Source: a virus. Taken from it: DNA of 55,695 nt. Positions 34,137 through 42,504 of the stretch are shown one piece after another (the stretch's first letter is position 1; each line of letters begins with the position of its first letter). Position numbers and translations under genes: made by a program. The notes beneath the pieces are model-generated. The model ran no database searches, was not told the DNA's origin, and worked only from the letters and a program-made list of their open reading frames with translations. The DNA is taken from IMG/VR virus record IMGVR_UViG_3300044691_000698, positions 1 to 55,695 of that record. One strand, given 5' to 3'.

Positions 34137-34748
34137 ATGCGAAAATTCCCTGCTTTTACGACGATATTTTGTCTAAATTTGCTCGTGTTGATTGCTGATT
34201 CGATCTTCGGCATCGGAATGAATCTCGCAGTTACGCCTGTCGATTTTATGGGAATCCCTACATTGCATGGGCTTGTGACGCTTATCACGCATATGTTCAC
34301 TCATGCGAATTTTGATCATTTTTTTGGGAATTTTCTATATGTGACGCCAGCTGCGCTTTATTTAGAGCATAAACTTGGCTCTCTCAAATTTACCTTGATT
34401 TGGCTGTTATCCGGACTAGGCGCAGTACTTTTATTTATGCTGGTACCGCATGTGAATCCATGGGGATCTCTAATAGGCGCGTCCGGTGCTGCTTCCGGAG
34501 TCTTTGCAATGGCCTGTCTCGAAATTAACGAGTCGCGCTTTGTAAAAGCCTTGGCGCTTTGTACGCTCGGAGTGATTTTCATTCAACAGCTGATTCCGGC
34601 TATTTATTCTAGCTTTTTGCCTCTACAAATAGCTTATTGGGCGCATGTAGGCGGAATCCTTACCGCGCTTGTTATCAAAGCTGTTTGTCCGGCGCCTCTA
34701 TTGAAGGAGTTAGATGATTCTACCGATTCTGCTATTAATGGCGCTTAA
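34137..34748 (+). CDS. Rhomboid family intramembrane serine protease
   Basis: 203 residues with six or so membrane helices. HMFTHANFDHFFGNF (52-66) is the conserved TM2 region. The catalytic Ser is in GASG (S116) and the catalytic His in HVGG (H170). Rhomboids cleave substrates within the bilayer. GGAGA precedes the ATG. Rare in phages; substrate unknown, but lysis, envelope alteration or anti-superinfection roles are conceivable. Confidence 0.88.
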   Translation: MRKFPAFTTIFCLNLLVLIADSIFGIGMNLAVTPVDFMGIPTLHGLVTLITHMFTHANFDHFFGNFLYVTPAALYLEHKLGSLKFTLIWLLSGLGAVLLFMLVPHVNPWGSLIGASGAASGVFAMACLEINESRFVKALALCTLGVIFIQQLIPAIYSSFLPLQIAYWAHVGGILTALVIKAVCPAPLLKELDDSTDSAINGA

Positions 34749-35266
34749 TCTTTCTTCGCTTCTGATTCTTCTACTAGCGTGGAAACAGCGACATCCATCC
34801 CGACAGCTTGCTCGGATTGAGATGCGACGATCGCTGAAACTTGTTCAAGGTTCGAAGGCCCGTTTAGATCTTCAAGACTAGCTAATTTCACAACGTCAGC
34901 TTCCGAAATTTCAATAAGCCCGATATCTGCTAAAGCGACGATTGCCTTTTGGACTATTCCAACTGTCAGTCTTCGCTTTTTTGCTATTTCCCTCAATGTA
35001 GCTGCGGGGTTGTAACATAGATAACCATAAACAGCGATTTCGACCGGCGTGAACCCGCCACAAAATACAAAACCCAGCATTCGGACGCTGTTGTCGGTCA
35101 ATTCGGATCGCAGTCCTTCTCCGTTGAGACGTGCCAAAACCAGTAGGCCAAATTCCATCGCTTTTAGGCTACGTTCGAAAATAGCGTTTGGAAGCTCGAT
35201 ATATCCATTATTTAAATCGAAAATAGTTAGTTGTTTCTTTTCAACAACAGCAGTTTGTTCGCTCAT
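34745..35266 (-). CDS. Winged-helix-like DNA-binding protein
   Basis: 173 residues. ATLREIAKKRRLTVGIVQKA..ALADIGLIEI (about 88-120) is a winged helix-turn-helix, and the N-terminal part resembles replication/initiator-type helix domains. Possible transcription or replication regulator. Its 3' end overlaps the convergent rhomboid by four bases; its start is coupled to the upstream metallophosphoesterase. Confidence 0.6.
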   Translation of the reverse strand: MSEQTAVVEKKQLTIFDLNNGYIELPNAIFERSLKAMEFGLLVLARLNGEGLRSELTDNSVRMLGFVFCGGFTPVEIAVYGYLCYNPAATLREIAKKRRLTVGIVQKAIVALADIGLIEISEADVVKLASLEDLNGPSNLEQVSAIVASQSEQAVGMDVAVSTLVEESEAKKD

Positions 35267-36030
35267 TATTTTTTACCTTTCATTGAATACAATTTACCTT
35301 CCAAAACGCACGAATAATTGACGATAGGAATTGGCTGTAAGTAAACGACTCCCGATTTAGGTTCCAGATAGCCTACACCGAAGCCCAAGGCCCAGTTCTT
35401 GCGAGCATTAACAGCATGCATATAGTCAGCAGCTTCTAGATCTCCAAGCCAGCCAAATTGCGCTGATACTTTATGCTCACCCATTGCGTTGCCTTCAACG
35501 ATATAGGCCATTCGGTGCGTATGCCCGGTTACGATGGAATGCTGATAGGTATCCAGACATTTGAACACTGAGGTGCGTCCGGCAGTTCCTACATCATGAA
35601 TAAAGTTAACTTTACCGACGCGAATATCATGCTTGTACGGAATGTATTCCCAGCCTCTGTTTTTCAAATCTAAAATCTTATCAGTACTCACAAAATTAAA
35701 TAGCTCTGGCGCAGCTGCCTCTAGATAACGATCCAATCGATAACAGTGATTTCCCGCGATGAAGATTTTGCGTTTAGCTCCTAAAGCCTCTAGCTGCGTG
35801 AGTCCGGCCTTTGCAGAAGTTACTTCTTCATCAAGCTTTAAGGCTCTATTTGGATTTTTAGAATGTGACGAAACGCTGTAGAAATCCACAAAATCACCCA
35901 GCGTGATAATAGTATCTGGCTTGAACGCCACAGCTGTTTTTAGCATCAGGTTCCAGGCCCTTTTATCGTGATACGGAAAATGAACATCGGGAATGATTAG
36001 AAGTTTTTGTAGTTTATTTTGCATTCGCAA
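35266..36030 (-). CDS. Calcineurin-like metallophosphoesterase
   Basis: 254 residues. Metal-site motifs in order: PDVHFPYHD, TLGDFVDF, AGNHCYRLDRY, FIHDVGTAG, TGHTHR. It may act as a DNA/RNA or nucleotide phosphatase; similar enzymes occur in phage replication clusters. Overlaps the preceding gene by 17 bases. Confidence 0.85.
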   Translation of the reverse strand: MRMQNKLQKLLIIPDVHFPYHDKRAWNLMLKTAVAFKPDTIITLGDFVDFYSVSSHSKNPNRALKLDEEVTSAKAGLTQLEALGAKRKIFIAGNHCYRLDRYLEAAAPELFNFVSTDKILDLKNRGWEYIPYKHDIRVGKVNFIHDVGTAGRTSVFKCLDTYQHSIVTGHTHRMAYIVEGNAMGEHKVSAQFGWLGDLEAADYMHAVNARKNWALGFGVGYLEPKSGVVYLQPIPIVNYSCVLEGKLYSMKGKK

Positions 36031-36277
36031 TCAGCCTTTCGATAACTTTACGTACTTCAGAGAAATTTTGTTTTTTCGGCGCGGGAAACAGCTGGTCGCG
36101 CAATCCGGTGTAATTCAAACCAAGTTTCTCGATAGAACTGCGCTCTAGACGCCCTGCCGAAACAGCTGCGAAGCGTCCACGCGTCACTTCATTAGGGCGA
36201 ACGTCATATTCCTTAGCTGCTTCGAGTATGATCTTTTTAGTTAAAGCGATTACTTCGGCCGGAGTTCGTGGTTTCAT
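36014..36277 (-). CDS. Small HTH-like protein
   Basis: 87 residues, helical and basic (EVIALTKKIILEAAKEYDVR..RFAAVSAGRLERSSIEKLG), possibly DNA-binding by a helix-turn-helix of the initiator/Rha kind. Four-base overlap with the HNH gene upstream. Unproven. Confidence 0.6.
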   Translation of the reverse strand: MKPRTPAEVIALTKKIILEAAKEYDVRPNEVTRGRFAAVSAGRLERSSIEKLGLNYTGLRDQLFPAPKKQNFSEVRKVIERLIANAK

Positions 36278-36612
36278 TCCTTTTTCCCCTTTACGTTTTG
36301 TTTTCTTAACCGGTCTTCTGGGACGGATTTAAGTTTATGGCAGTCTAGACATAATATTTTGAGCCCTTCCGGTTCCACCCACAGCCGCTCAATAACAGCT
36401 TGATATGAATCAAACCCAGTAACAGGAATCATTGGATTAATGTGATCTACTTGAGTTCCTTTGCGTCCTACAATGAGCCCGCAGCCTTCGCACTTATCCA
36501 CGCCAGGCGCTATTTCGGCTCGTTTGCGAGCAGACTTTTTTTGCGGACTCCAGCCCCAAATTCTTCTAAGAGCTGCTAGGATGTAATTATGTGTCTTTTT
36601 ATCTAATTCCAT
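36274..36612 (-). CDS. HNH endonuclease-like protein
   Basis: 112 residues: zinc pair CEGC (with a later CLDCH), VDHINPMIPVTG with the catalytic His, and LKILCLDCHKLKS. This is an HNH nuclease fold often found near polymerase genes; it could cut Holliday or branched DNA, or be a host-genome nuclease. First gene of an operon behind operator 4. AAGG stands 7 bases before the ATG. Confidence 0.8.
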   Translation of the reverse strand: MELDKKTHNYILAALRRIWGWSPQKKSARKRAEIAPGVDKCEGCGLIVGRKGTQVDHINPMIPVTGFDSYQAVIERLWVEPEGLKILCLDCHKLKSVPEDRLRKQNVKGKKE

Positions 36613-36641
36613 TTCGTTGCCTTATCTTATTTACAATAAGT

Positions 36642-36672
36642 ACTAGATTTACAATATTATTGTATATTCAAT
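36642..36672. promoter_or_regulatory. Operator site 4 (double dyad)
   Basis: ACTA-gattta-CAAT-att-ATTG-tatatt-CAAT, directly upstream of the 36612 gene and just past the polymerase stop. Confidence 0.7.
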
Positions 36673-36679
36673 AAATAAT

Positions 36680-38719
36680 CTACAAAAAAAGGTCTTCTTC
36701 ACTAAAAGAAGTCAAAATCTTTTGATCAACTGTTATTGGTACCGACAGGCGATAAGATGATTCCATAATGTGTTTCATCTCCGCAGCTCTTTCATGAACG
36801 CGATCCTTCTTTTCAAGCGCAACAGCAGAATCATAGACAGTGCCGACTATCCGGAATCCAGCTTGTTTCAAATTAACTAGCGCGGCTTTTTCAATAGTTG
36901 CTTCTAGCCCTTGAATCGGCGCGCAAAACGCCTGGTTTTTGGCATGACTGTACCGGAGTTTGGCTCGGACAAAAATGTCTTCATCAGTAAGACGTTCTTC
37001 GGGATTCTTTTTAAGCGCTTCAACCATTGCTAGGGAACCGCTGAAGGTTTTGTTACGGAAATCAAGAAATTTGCCGTAGCTGATGTCGGGCAATCTCCTA
37101 ATACGTCCATTCGTCGCGACGATTTGTTTATTTTTAATAACTAACTCTAGCTGTTGGTCTAAATACTGTCGATAGCGCGCCCAATGCCTGAAAATTTCAT
37201 CTTTGAATACTTTGCATTCCTGGTAGGTATATTCGAGACCATTCTTTAACTTGAATTGCTGCAACAGCGTTCCGGGTTGGGCATCAAAGATCATCGCGAA
37301 ATTGGCCGTTTTGGCAGCCTGTCGTTGCTGTTTTTCGACCGCTGTCTCTGGGATTCGGAACATTTTCGCAGCTGTTTGTTTGTGCAGATCTGGGTCTGGT
37401 TTGTGGTACTCATTCAGTAAAACTGGATCTTGGCTCAAGTCAGCTGCGATTTTTAGCTGTATCTGTTTAAAGTCACAATAGATGAAAACTTCATCATCGT
37501 TTTCAGGAATGTAATATTTCTTAACGGCTGATTCGCGTGGAATGTTGTTCATATTCGGGTCAGTTACCGAAAAGCGCCCAAACTCCGTCATATGCTTGTA
37601 ATTCGGATATACCCACGGTAGTCCATTAGTTGTATTAGCCGTAACGTGGGAAAGGATGCCTTTTGTATCGGTTCCGACATAAGTATTGAGTGTTTTTACC
37701 GTCTTTTTGTACGCTCCAAACACTTCCAGAACTGGCCTGAGGCTATGGTCTTCATGCAACTTATCGCCCACTTCTGCTAACAGTTCCTCCTTGATAGAGG
37801 GTTTTCCGCCTTTGGTTTTCGGTATCAATCGTTCCGGAACGTTATAACAGCCATAAAAAAGCCGTGCTACTTGAGGCCCGGAAGCCCAATTGAAAGCTGT
37901 TCCATCTTTTTCAGATTGTTTTTGGATGGACATAATTTTTTTAGGACTCGAAAAACTCGCCACAGCTTCTAAATAAAGCTGGTCTTCGATTGCGCTTCTA
38001 TACTTAGCTGTTAGCTCATTCAGACTTGTCATATATGCGGCCTGACGCGTTTCAGTTTCGACCCTAAGTTTCTCAATCGCATCAGGATCAACACGGACGC
38101 CTCGTAGTTCAAGATCAAGCAAAACAGCTTCTGCCGGAACCATCTCGTTCAAATAGTAAGTTAGAGGTGTTTGTTTATAGCCTTTTTGATTCATTTCCAG
38201 ATGCAGCTTTTCTATTTGAGATTTGAATTTGTAAAAAAGGTCTCTGTCATTTCGCACGTCTTCAGCGTTGTATTCAGCGATCAGCGGGTAGTACGGACTT
38301 TCCTCTAGTGCGAGGTCAAAGGCGCACAGCTGTCCTACATGTTGAAATTTCATTGCGGCGAGGCATTCATCTAAATCATTTTTAGCTCGCGTAGAGTCCT
38401 CACCAAGCTCGATCCGTGACAACGGTTTTAATCCCAAGGGCCGGTTTTCATCCAACAGCAATGCCAACAGCATGGTGTCGTAGAATTGGCCTTGAAGTTC
38501 CAACCCGTTGGAAATGAGAAACTTCAAATCAAAACGAGTATTATGTCCGATTTTAATTAAAACCGGATTACTAAAAGCTTCGCGGAATTCAGCCGAAATA
38601 TTACCAGCTCGCTCTACTTTGATTTCACCACTGTCAATTGCCCACGCTACGCAATACAATTTATCTTTAAAAAATCGCAGCCCTGTCGACTCAATGTCTA
38701 AAAAGAGATATTTACCCAC
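36680..38719 (-). CDS. PolA-family DNA polymerase with 3'-5' exonuclease
   Basis: 679 residues. Exonuclease: DIES (D8, E10), NTRFDLKFL, YNAEDVRND. Polymerase motif A is DFKQIQLKIAADLSQD (about 415), motif B RQAAKTANFAMIFDA (about 465), motif C VYDSAV (about 627). Several usual residues differ: Glu of the steric gate is Gln (QIQL rather than QIEL), the O-helix GxxY becomes AMIFD, and motif C HDE becomes YDS. Catalytic Asps remain. It would replicate the genome with the prim-pol and helicase. Confidence 0.92.
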   Translation of the reverse strand: MGKYLFLDIESTGLRFFKDKLYCVAWAIDSGEIKVERAGNISAEFREAFSNPVLIKIGHNTRFDLKFLISNGLELQGQFYDTMLLALLLDENRPLGLKPLSRIELGEDSTRAKNDLDECLAAMKFQHVGQLCAFDLALEESPYYPLIAEYNAEDVRNDRDLFYKFKSQIEKLHLEMNQKGYKQTPLTYYLNEMVPAEAVLLDLELRGVRVDPDAIEKLRVETETRQAAYMTSLNELTAKYRSAIEDQLYLEAVASFSSPKKIMSIQKQSEKDGTAFNWASGPQVARLFYGCYNVPERLIPKTKGGKPSIKEELLAEVGDKLHEDHSLRPVLEVFGAYKKTVKTLNTYVGTDTKGILSHVTANTTNGLPWVYPNYKHMTEFGRFSVTDPNMNNIPRESAVKKYYIPENDDEVFIYCDFKQIQLKIAADLSQDPVLLNEYHKPDPDLHKQTAAKMFRIPETAVEKQQRQAAKTANFAMIFDAQPGTLLQQFKLKNGLEYTYQECKVFKDEIFRHWARYRQYLDQQLELVIKNKQIVATNGRIRRLPDISYGKFLDFRNKTFSGSLAMVEALKKNPEERLTDEDIFVRAKLRYSHAKNQAFCAPIQGLEATIEKAALVNLKQAGFRIVGTVYDSAVALEKKDRVHERAAEMKHIMESSYRLSVPITVDQKILTSFSEEDLFL

Positions 38720-38734
38720 GCCATCACCCCTGAT

Positions 38735-38899
38735 TTACTTTTCTTCAGTTGTATCGCTAACGCGCGCTTTATAGCCACACCAGCAACACTTTCCCGTCGC
38801 TACAGCGGGCGCCCAATTTTCACTCTCGCATTCCGGACAGCGTACTAAAAATAATGTTGGTTCCCCGTCTTGGTTCTTTCCTTTAAAAACGTACCCCAT
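38735..38899 (-). CDS. Small zinc-ribbon protein
   Basis: 54 residues from the ATG at 38899. CPEC...CCWCGY forms a zinc ribbon. The start overlaps the preceding stop by one base, 16 bp ahead of the polymerase. Unknown role, perhaps replication-associated. Confidence 0.65.
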   Translation of the reverse strand: MGYVFKGKNQDGEPTLFLVRCPECESENWAPAVATGKCCWCGYKARVSDTTEEK

Positions 38900-39207
38900 T
38901 ACTTTGAACCCCTTCCTATTAGGATGCTTGCAGCGACTAGAAGCACTCCTATAACAACATTGCGCGTAGTTACTAAATTGCCAGAGGATACGTCTTGTTT
39001 GCACTGGTCCATCAAACTATTACGGTCTGCCAATAGCTGTTTGTTTTGCTCCTGGCAGGCTTCAAGCGCGTCTTCACCTTTGTGAACTACATCGATGCAA
39101 AGTCGCAGTCCCTCTGCAGCGCGTTTATCTTGATCGGTATCCGCGAAGCCAACAGCACTATTTAGAAGAAGGATCGTGCAAATCAGCATTCTTAGAAAGG
39201 TAGTCAT
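38899..39207 (-). CDS. Secreted protein, C-terminal TM (o-spanin-like?)
   Basis: 102 residues from the ATG at 39207 with a perfect GGAGG. Signal peptide MTTFLRMLICTILLLNSAVGFA with likely SPase I cleavage, then a charged helical domain and a C-terminal membrane helix (VVIGVLLVAASILIG). It starts inside the preceding TM/coiled-coil gene in another frame, like Rz/Rz1, but it has no lipobox. Confidence 0.6.
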   Translation of the reverse strand: MTTFLRMLICTILLLNSAVGFADTDQDKRAAEGLRLCIDVVHKGEDALEACQEQNKQLLADRNSLMDQCKQDVSSGNLVTTRNVVIGVLLVAASILIGRGSK

Positions 39208-39442
39208 TGAGCCTCCGTAAGGACGCATCGTAAGCGTCGTTTGCTTGTTTTGATTTCATCTCAGTCTTTTGATCAGTTGCTTCGAAATGCGATTGCAGCA
39301 AATCAAGTTTAACGAGTCGTAGCTGTTTGCTTTTAAATTGAACAATAACAGCCAGAATCCCAACAGCTGTTGCTAGAGCTAACATTAGGTATTGAGAGAG
39401 CGTTAGCTTGATGTTTTGTAAAAATCCTAAAATCACATTCAT
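39158..39442 (-). CDS. TM plus coiled-coil protein (i-spanin-like?)
   Basis: 94 residues from the ATG at 39442, GGAGG 6 bases ahead. N-terminal membrane helix (SQYLMLALATAVGILAVIVQ), then a periplasmic coiled coil (SHFEATDQKTEMKSKQANDA). Topology of an inner-membrane spanin. The next gene begins 50 bases before its end. Confidence 0.65.
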   Translation of the reverse strand: MNVILGFLQNIKLTLSQYLMLALATAVGILAVIVQFKSKQLRLVKLDLLQSHFEATDQKTEMKSKQANDAYDASLRRLNDYLSKNADLHDPSSK

Positions 39443-39519
39443 CAGAGTCCTCCAAGGAACGGAACCCGCAGTCCTATCAAAAATGACAGAGACTACGAGC
39501 TCCGTGTGGGTTTGGGTTT

Positions 39520-39903
39520 TTACAAAGAAACGCCACCAGGAGTATTCAGAAACACTTTGTATTGATGCGCGTTTGTGCCAGTCCATTCGCCAGAGGTGAT
39601 TTCCTTTTTGCCTTCGTACAAGATGGTGATGTTCGAGCCAACGGTCGTTTTTTCGAGCTTTTTGTTAAGCATTCCGGATCCGTTGATTCCGACAACATTT
39701 CCATCCGCTAATTCAACTTTATGCACTAGCGATTTGATCTTGCTGCCAGCTTTGAAGGAGCCAAGGTAATTTCCAGTGATTTCTTCGCCAGCAGTGATTG
39801 GGTTTTCTTCCGAGTTTGGCCCGCGAAAATACGCTACAGATCCTTCGCCATTTCCGAGCGTTACTTCTTGACGTTCATTTACTGCTACTGCTTTTTTAGA
39901 CAT
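39520..39903 (-). CDS. Possible ssDNA-binding (OB-fold-like) protein
   Basis: 127 residues, beta-rich: SVAYFRGPNSEENPITAGEE, ITGNYLGSFKAGSKIKSLVH, GNVVGINGSGMLNKKLEK, NITILYEGKKEI. Proteins of this pattern lie next to YqaJ exonucleases and polymerases in phages, suiting a single-strand binding role. Follows the exonuclease gene. Confidence 0.6.
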   Translation of the reverse strand: MSKKAVAVNERQEVTLGNGEGSVAYFRGPNSEENPITAGEEITGNYLGSFKAGSKIKSLVHKVELADGNVVGINGSGMLNKKLEKTTVGSNITILYEGKKEITSGEWTGTNAHQYKVFLNTPGGVSL

Positions 39904-39945
39904 GCTTTTTCCTTTTTTAGTTTTATGTAGTTTTCGCAGCTAAGG

Positions 39946-40653
39946 TTAATCCTGACCGCGAGCTTCCATCGTTTCGAACATTAGTTTGGCCAGGCTGTGG
40001 GTCGTGCTGAGTGTCTCGAAATTTTTAGAGAGTGTTTTGAATACGCTGATTAGGTCAGATTGCGCGAATAGAGGCGGAGTTTTCGTCTCTACGTTTTTCC
40101 AAAATGCTTTGAGTTTATCAAGAAGGAGCGCGTTATACACAGCGTCCGGAGTGACTTCAACAACAGCTAATGGTAAGTCTTCGCTGTAGTACGAAACGTA
40201 ATAAGTCGATACCGCACCCGTTACGATAATTTGATGCGCTAATTGCGCTACATACTTAGAGGGCACAACGCCTTTAAGAGCTTTGGCATGATCCACTTTG
40301 CTAGGGCACTTTATTTCAAGATTCTTATTAACAACTTCATTGAAGCCATCAAGAGATGCTCGGACGAATTCAAAGTGATCATGCTCCGCAACGATTGGAG
40401 GAAACTTCAAGCCTATTTGCACTTCAAACTTCTCACGAACCATCGGCTCTAACTGAGTGCCACGATCCATCGCTCGCTGTTGATAGAAATTCGCTGGCGC
40501 GCGTTCAAGTAAACCAATTTTTTGAGACCACAGCTCAAACGGAGTACTCCAAGGACTATCTCCCATAATGACTGGCGCATCGGAAGCACCTAGACCTTTA
40601 CCGCGAAAAACTTTCCAAGCAGGCGTGTTTTGGTCGACTTGATGAATCTTCAT
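39946..40653 (-). CDS. YqaJ-type recombination exonuclease
   Basis: 235 residues from the ATG at 40653 (a GTG 15 bases upstream lies in the -10 box). Motifs: GLGASDAPVIMGDSPW, FELWSQKIGL, AMDRGTQLEPMVRE, and FVRASLDGF...LEIKCPSK carrying the D-ExK nuclease residues. A lambda-exonuclease-like enzyme that makes 3' overhangs for recombination. Leaderless promoter TTGCAA-17-TATAGT ends 6 bases before the ATG, inside operator 5. Confidence 0.88.
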   Translation of the reverse strand: MKIHQVDQNTPAWKVFRGKGLGASDAPVIMGDSPWSTPFELWSQKIGLLERAPANFYQQRAMDRGTQLEPMVREKFEVQIGLKFPPIVAEHDHFEFVRASLDGFNEVVNKNLEIKCPSKVDHAKALKGVVPSKYVAQLAHQIIVTGAVSTYYVSYYSEDLPLAVVEVTPDAVYNALLLDKLKAFWKNVETKTPPLFAQSDLISVFKTLSKNFETLSTTHSLAKLMFETMEARGQD

Positions 40654-40659
40654 TCTATT

Positions 40660-40688
40660 ACTATACACTAGAATTATTGTAGTTGCAA
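40660..40688 (-). promoter_or_regulatory. Leaderless promoter of the YqaJ operon
   Basis: Minus strand TTGCAA (40688-40683), 17-bp spacer, TATAGT (40665-40660), then 6 bases to the ATG at 40653. Confidence 0.65.
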
Positions 40689-40707
40689 TAATTATTATAT
40701 ATGCAAT
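40676..40707. promoter_or_regulatory. Operator site 5 (double dyad)
   Basis: ATTG-tagttg-CAAT-AATT-ATTA-tatatg-CAAT in the 63-bp divergent gap; it overlaps the promoters of both flanking operons. Confidence 0.75.
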
Positions 40708-40716
40708 AATATATTC

Positions 40717-41253
40717 ATGAATAGAAGAGAACTTGAACGAAAATACGTCGTCACATATCCAAAAACGTTAGGCACTATTCAGAGCCAGCTGCAGAGAGCA
40801 ATGCCTCATCTTAATCGATTGGAGGGCTTTGATACCGACACCTACTATGTGGCTTCATGCGCTGATTTTGTAAGGCTTAGAACCGGCAAAAGTAGCGTGC
40901 AGGGGCACACTGAGATTGAACTGACTACAAAATATACAGATCAAGGCTCCAATGAGAACCGCGAAGAACTTAATGTTAAGTTAATCGAAGGTACGCAGAT
41001 CCTGCCCTTACTAGAACGAGCGCTTGGCCCGGCGATTGGCTCCGTTGAGAAACAGTTCACGAAATTCAAGCTGCATGGAAATGTTGAAATCGCTCTATAT
41101 AAGGTGACGGACGATAAGCGTGTGTTTTTAGAGATCGAAGCACCATCCGTTAAATTGATTGAGATCTATGAAGCGCTAATTAGCGAAACCCTTACGCTTG
41201 TTAGGGAAGAGCGATCTATTTTTCAAATGTTTATTAAAGGAACAGCCAAATGA
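40717..41253 (+). CDS. CYTH-domain phosphohydrolase/cyclase
   Basis: 178 residues. The diagnostic ExExK motif is E5-L-E7-R-K9, followed by FVRLR, TEIELTTKY, REELN, K/R-rich KRVFLEIEA: the alternating charged strands of the CYTH tunnel (thiamine triphosphatase, inorganic triphosphatase or class IV adenylate cyclase). It would act on a triphosphate with a divalent metal. Rare in phages. TAATAT ends 4 bases before the ATG, so translation may be leaderless. Confidence 0.85.
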   Translation: MNRRELERKYVVTYPKTLGTIQSQLQRAMPHLNRLEGFDTDTYYVASCADFVRLRTGKSSVQGHTEIELTTKYTDQGSNENREELNVKLIEGTQILPLLERALGPAIGSVEKQFTKFKLHGNVEIALYKVTDDKRVFLEIEAPSVKLIEIYEALISETLTLVREERSIFQMFIKGTAK

Positions 41254-41684
41254 CAAAAAAGCCATTGGTTTATTTATGTGCAAAAATCAAGGAATCGGCG
41301 CGGCCAGCAAATAACACTGTGGCGGCTTCCTTAAAAGCAGCTGGGTTTGCTGTATATGTGCCACACGAGCAAGCGCCTAATAATCCAAAAGATGGTCGAT
41401 TTGATGCTGCCAAAATATTCGAGTTAGACTTCGGCGCAATGCAGAAATCTAGTTTGTGTGTTGTTGTGGGGGACATTGGCTGTGATTGCTCGGCTGAAAT
41501 TGGCTGGTTTGCCGGACAGTCAATTCCAATTTTTCATGTTCCTAACGGAGACACAAGTTGGACTAATTCGCCAATGTTAATTCCATTTCTTACTAAATAT
41601 CCTATGGTGCCTGTGCTGTCTAAGGCGGGGGAAATGATTTCAGGCTTTTATTTGAATGGAAATAAGTTATGTCAGACAAAGTAA
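41250..41684 (+). CDS. Nucleoside 2-deoxyribosyltransferase-like protein
   Basis: 144 residues: PLVYLCAKIKES, the AAGFAVYVPHEQAP region, FELDFGAMQKSSLCVVVGD, and CSAEIGWFAGQSIPIF, matching the Rossmann-like fold and Glu-containing active-site helix of PF05014 enzymes, which move deoxyribose between bases. Linked by ATGA to the CYTH gene, hinting at a nucleotide-related operon. Confidence 0.75.
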   Translation: MTKKPLVYLCAKIKESARPANNTVAASLKAAGFAVYVPHEQAPNNPKDGRFDAAKIFELDFGAMQKSSLCVVVGDIGCDCSAEIGWFAGQSIPIFHVPNGDTSWTNSPMLIPFLTKYPMVPVLSKAGEMISGFYLNGNKLCQTK

Positions 41685-41890
41685 ACCAGCCTTCTCATTA
41701 CACTGCTGGTGGAATCGAAACGATTGATTTCATTCGTGCTCGGTTGAGTAAAGAACAGCTCAAAGGCGCTTATCTTTTTAATATTATAAAATATTGCAGC
41801 AGAGCCGACCTTAAAAATGGAATCGAAGACTACAAAAAGGCGCAGGTATATCTAAAATGGCTAATAGAACTCGAAGAAAAAGGGATCTAA
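41669..41890 (+). CDS. DUF3310 protein
   Basis: 73 residues: QPSHYTAGGIETIDFI, FNIIKYCSRADLKNGIEDYK and AQVYLKWLIEL are the full signature of DUF3310, a small phage protein often next to nucleotide-metabolism genes; biochemical role not established. Overlaps both neighbours. Confidence 0.85.
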   Translation: MSDKVNQPSHYTAGGIETIDFIRARLSKEQLKGAYLFNIIKYCSRADLKNGIEDYKKAQVYLKWLIELEEKGI

Positions 41891-42504
41891 GTAGAGCAGG
41901 TACCGTCCACGGTCGCCTAACAATTCTTACACCGACCACAAAGGACGGTCAAAACGCTTGGAATTGTTTGTGTGTTTGTGGAAACCAACACTTGGTAAAA
42001 GTAGGTGACTTTAAAGCGACCATAAGTTGTGGGTGTTATCGAAGAGAAATATCCGGTGCTAGAAACAGGAAGCACGGAATGCACAATAGCAAAGCTTACT
42101 ACGCATGGACTTCGATGAGGAAACGCTGCCTAAATCCAACCCATAAAGCCTATAAAAATTACGGAGGCCGAAGTATCACAATTGCAGCTCGATGGGATCT
42201 CTTTGCAAACTTTATTATAGACATGGGGATGCCTAAAGAAGGGCAATCACTAGATCGAATAAACAACGATGAGGGTTACTCACCACAAAATTGTCGTTGG
42301 ACCGATTTTAAAACTCAAAATAATAATAGAAGGTCTGCCCGGATTTTCAATACAGCCCATGGAAGAATATCGTTAACTGAAGCCGCCAAAATATCAGGCC
42401 ACAGCCCACAAACTCTTTCATGGAGACTAAAAGGTATTGGAATGACAATTGATGTCGCTATGACGACACCTAAATTTAGAAATAGAAAAGTAACTAGCGC
42501 TTGA
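41857..42504 (+). CDS. HNH homing-type endonuclease
   Basis: 215 residues. N-terminal zinc region (CLCVCGNQHLV...ISCGCYRRE), then YYAWTSMRKRCLNPTHKAYK, YGGRSITIAARW, LDRINNDEGYSPQNCRW, the HNH-like core of many phage mobile endonucleases, and a C-terminal helix-turn-helix (LTEAAKISGHSPQTLSWRL). Likely a selfish endonuclease; its 34-base overlap with DUF3310 suggests later insertion. Confidence 0.8.
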   Translation: MANRTRRKRDLSRAGTVHGRLTILTPTTKDGQNAWNCLCVCGNQHLVKVGDFKATISCGCYRREISGARNRKHGMHNSKAYYAWTSMRKRCLNPTHKAYKNYGGRSITIAARWDLFANFIIDMGMPKEGQSLDRINNDEGYSPQNCRWTDFKTQNNNRRSARIFNTAHGRISLTEAAKISGHSPQTLSWRLKGIGMTIDVAMTTPKFRNRKVTSA

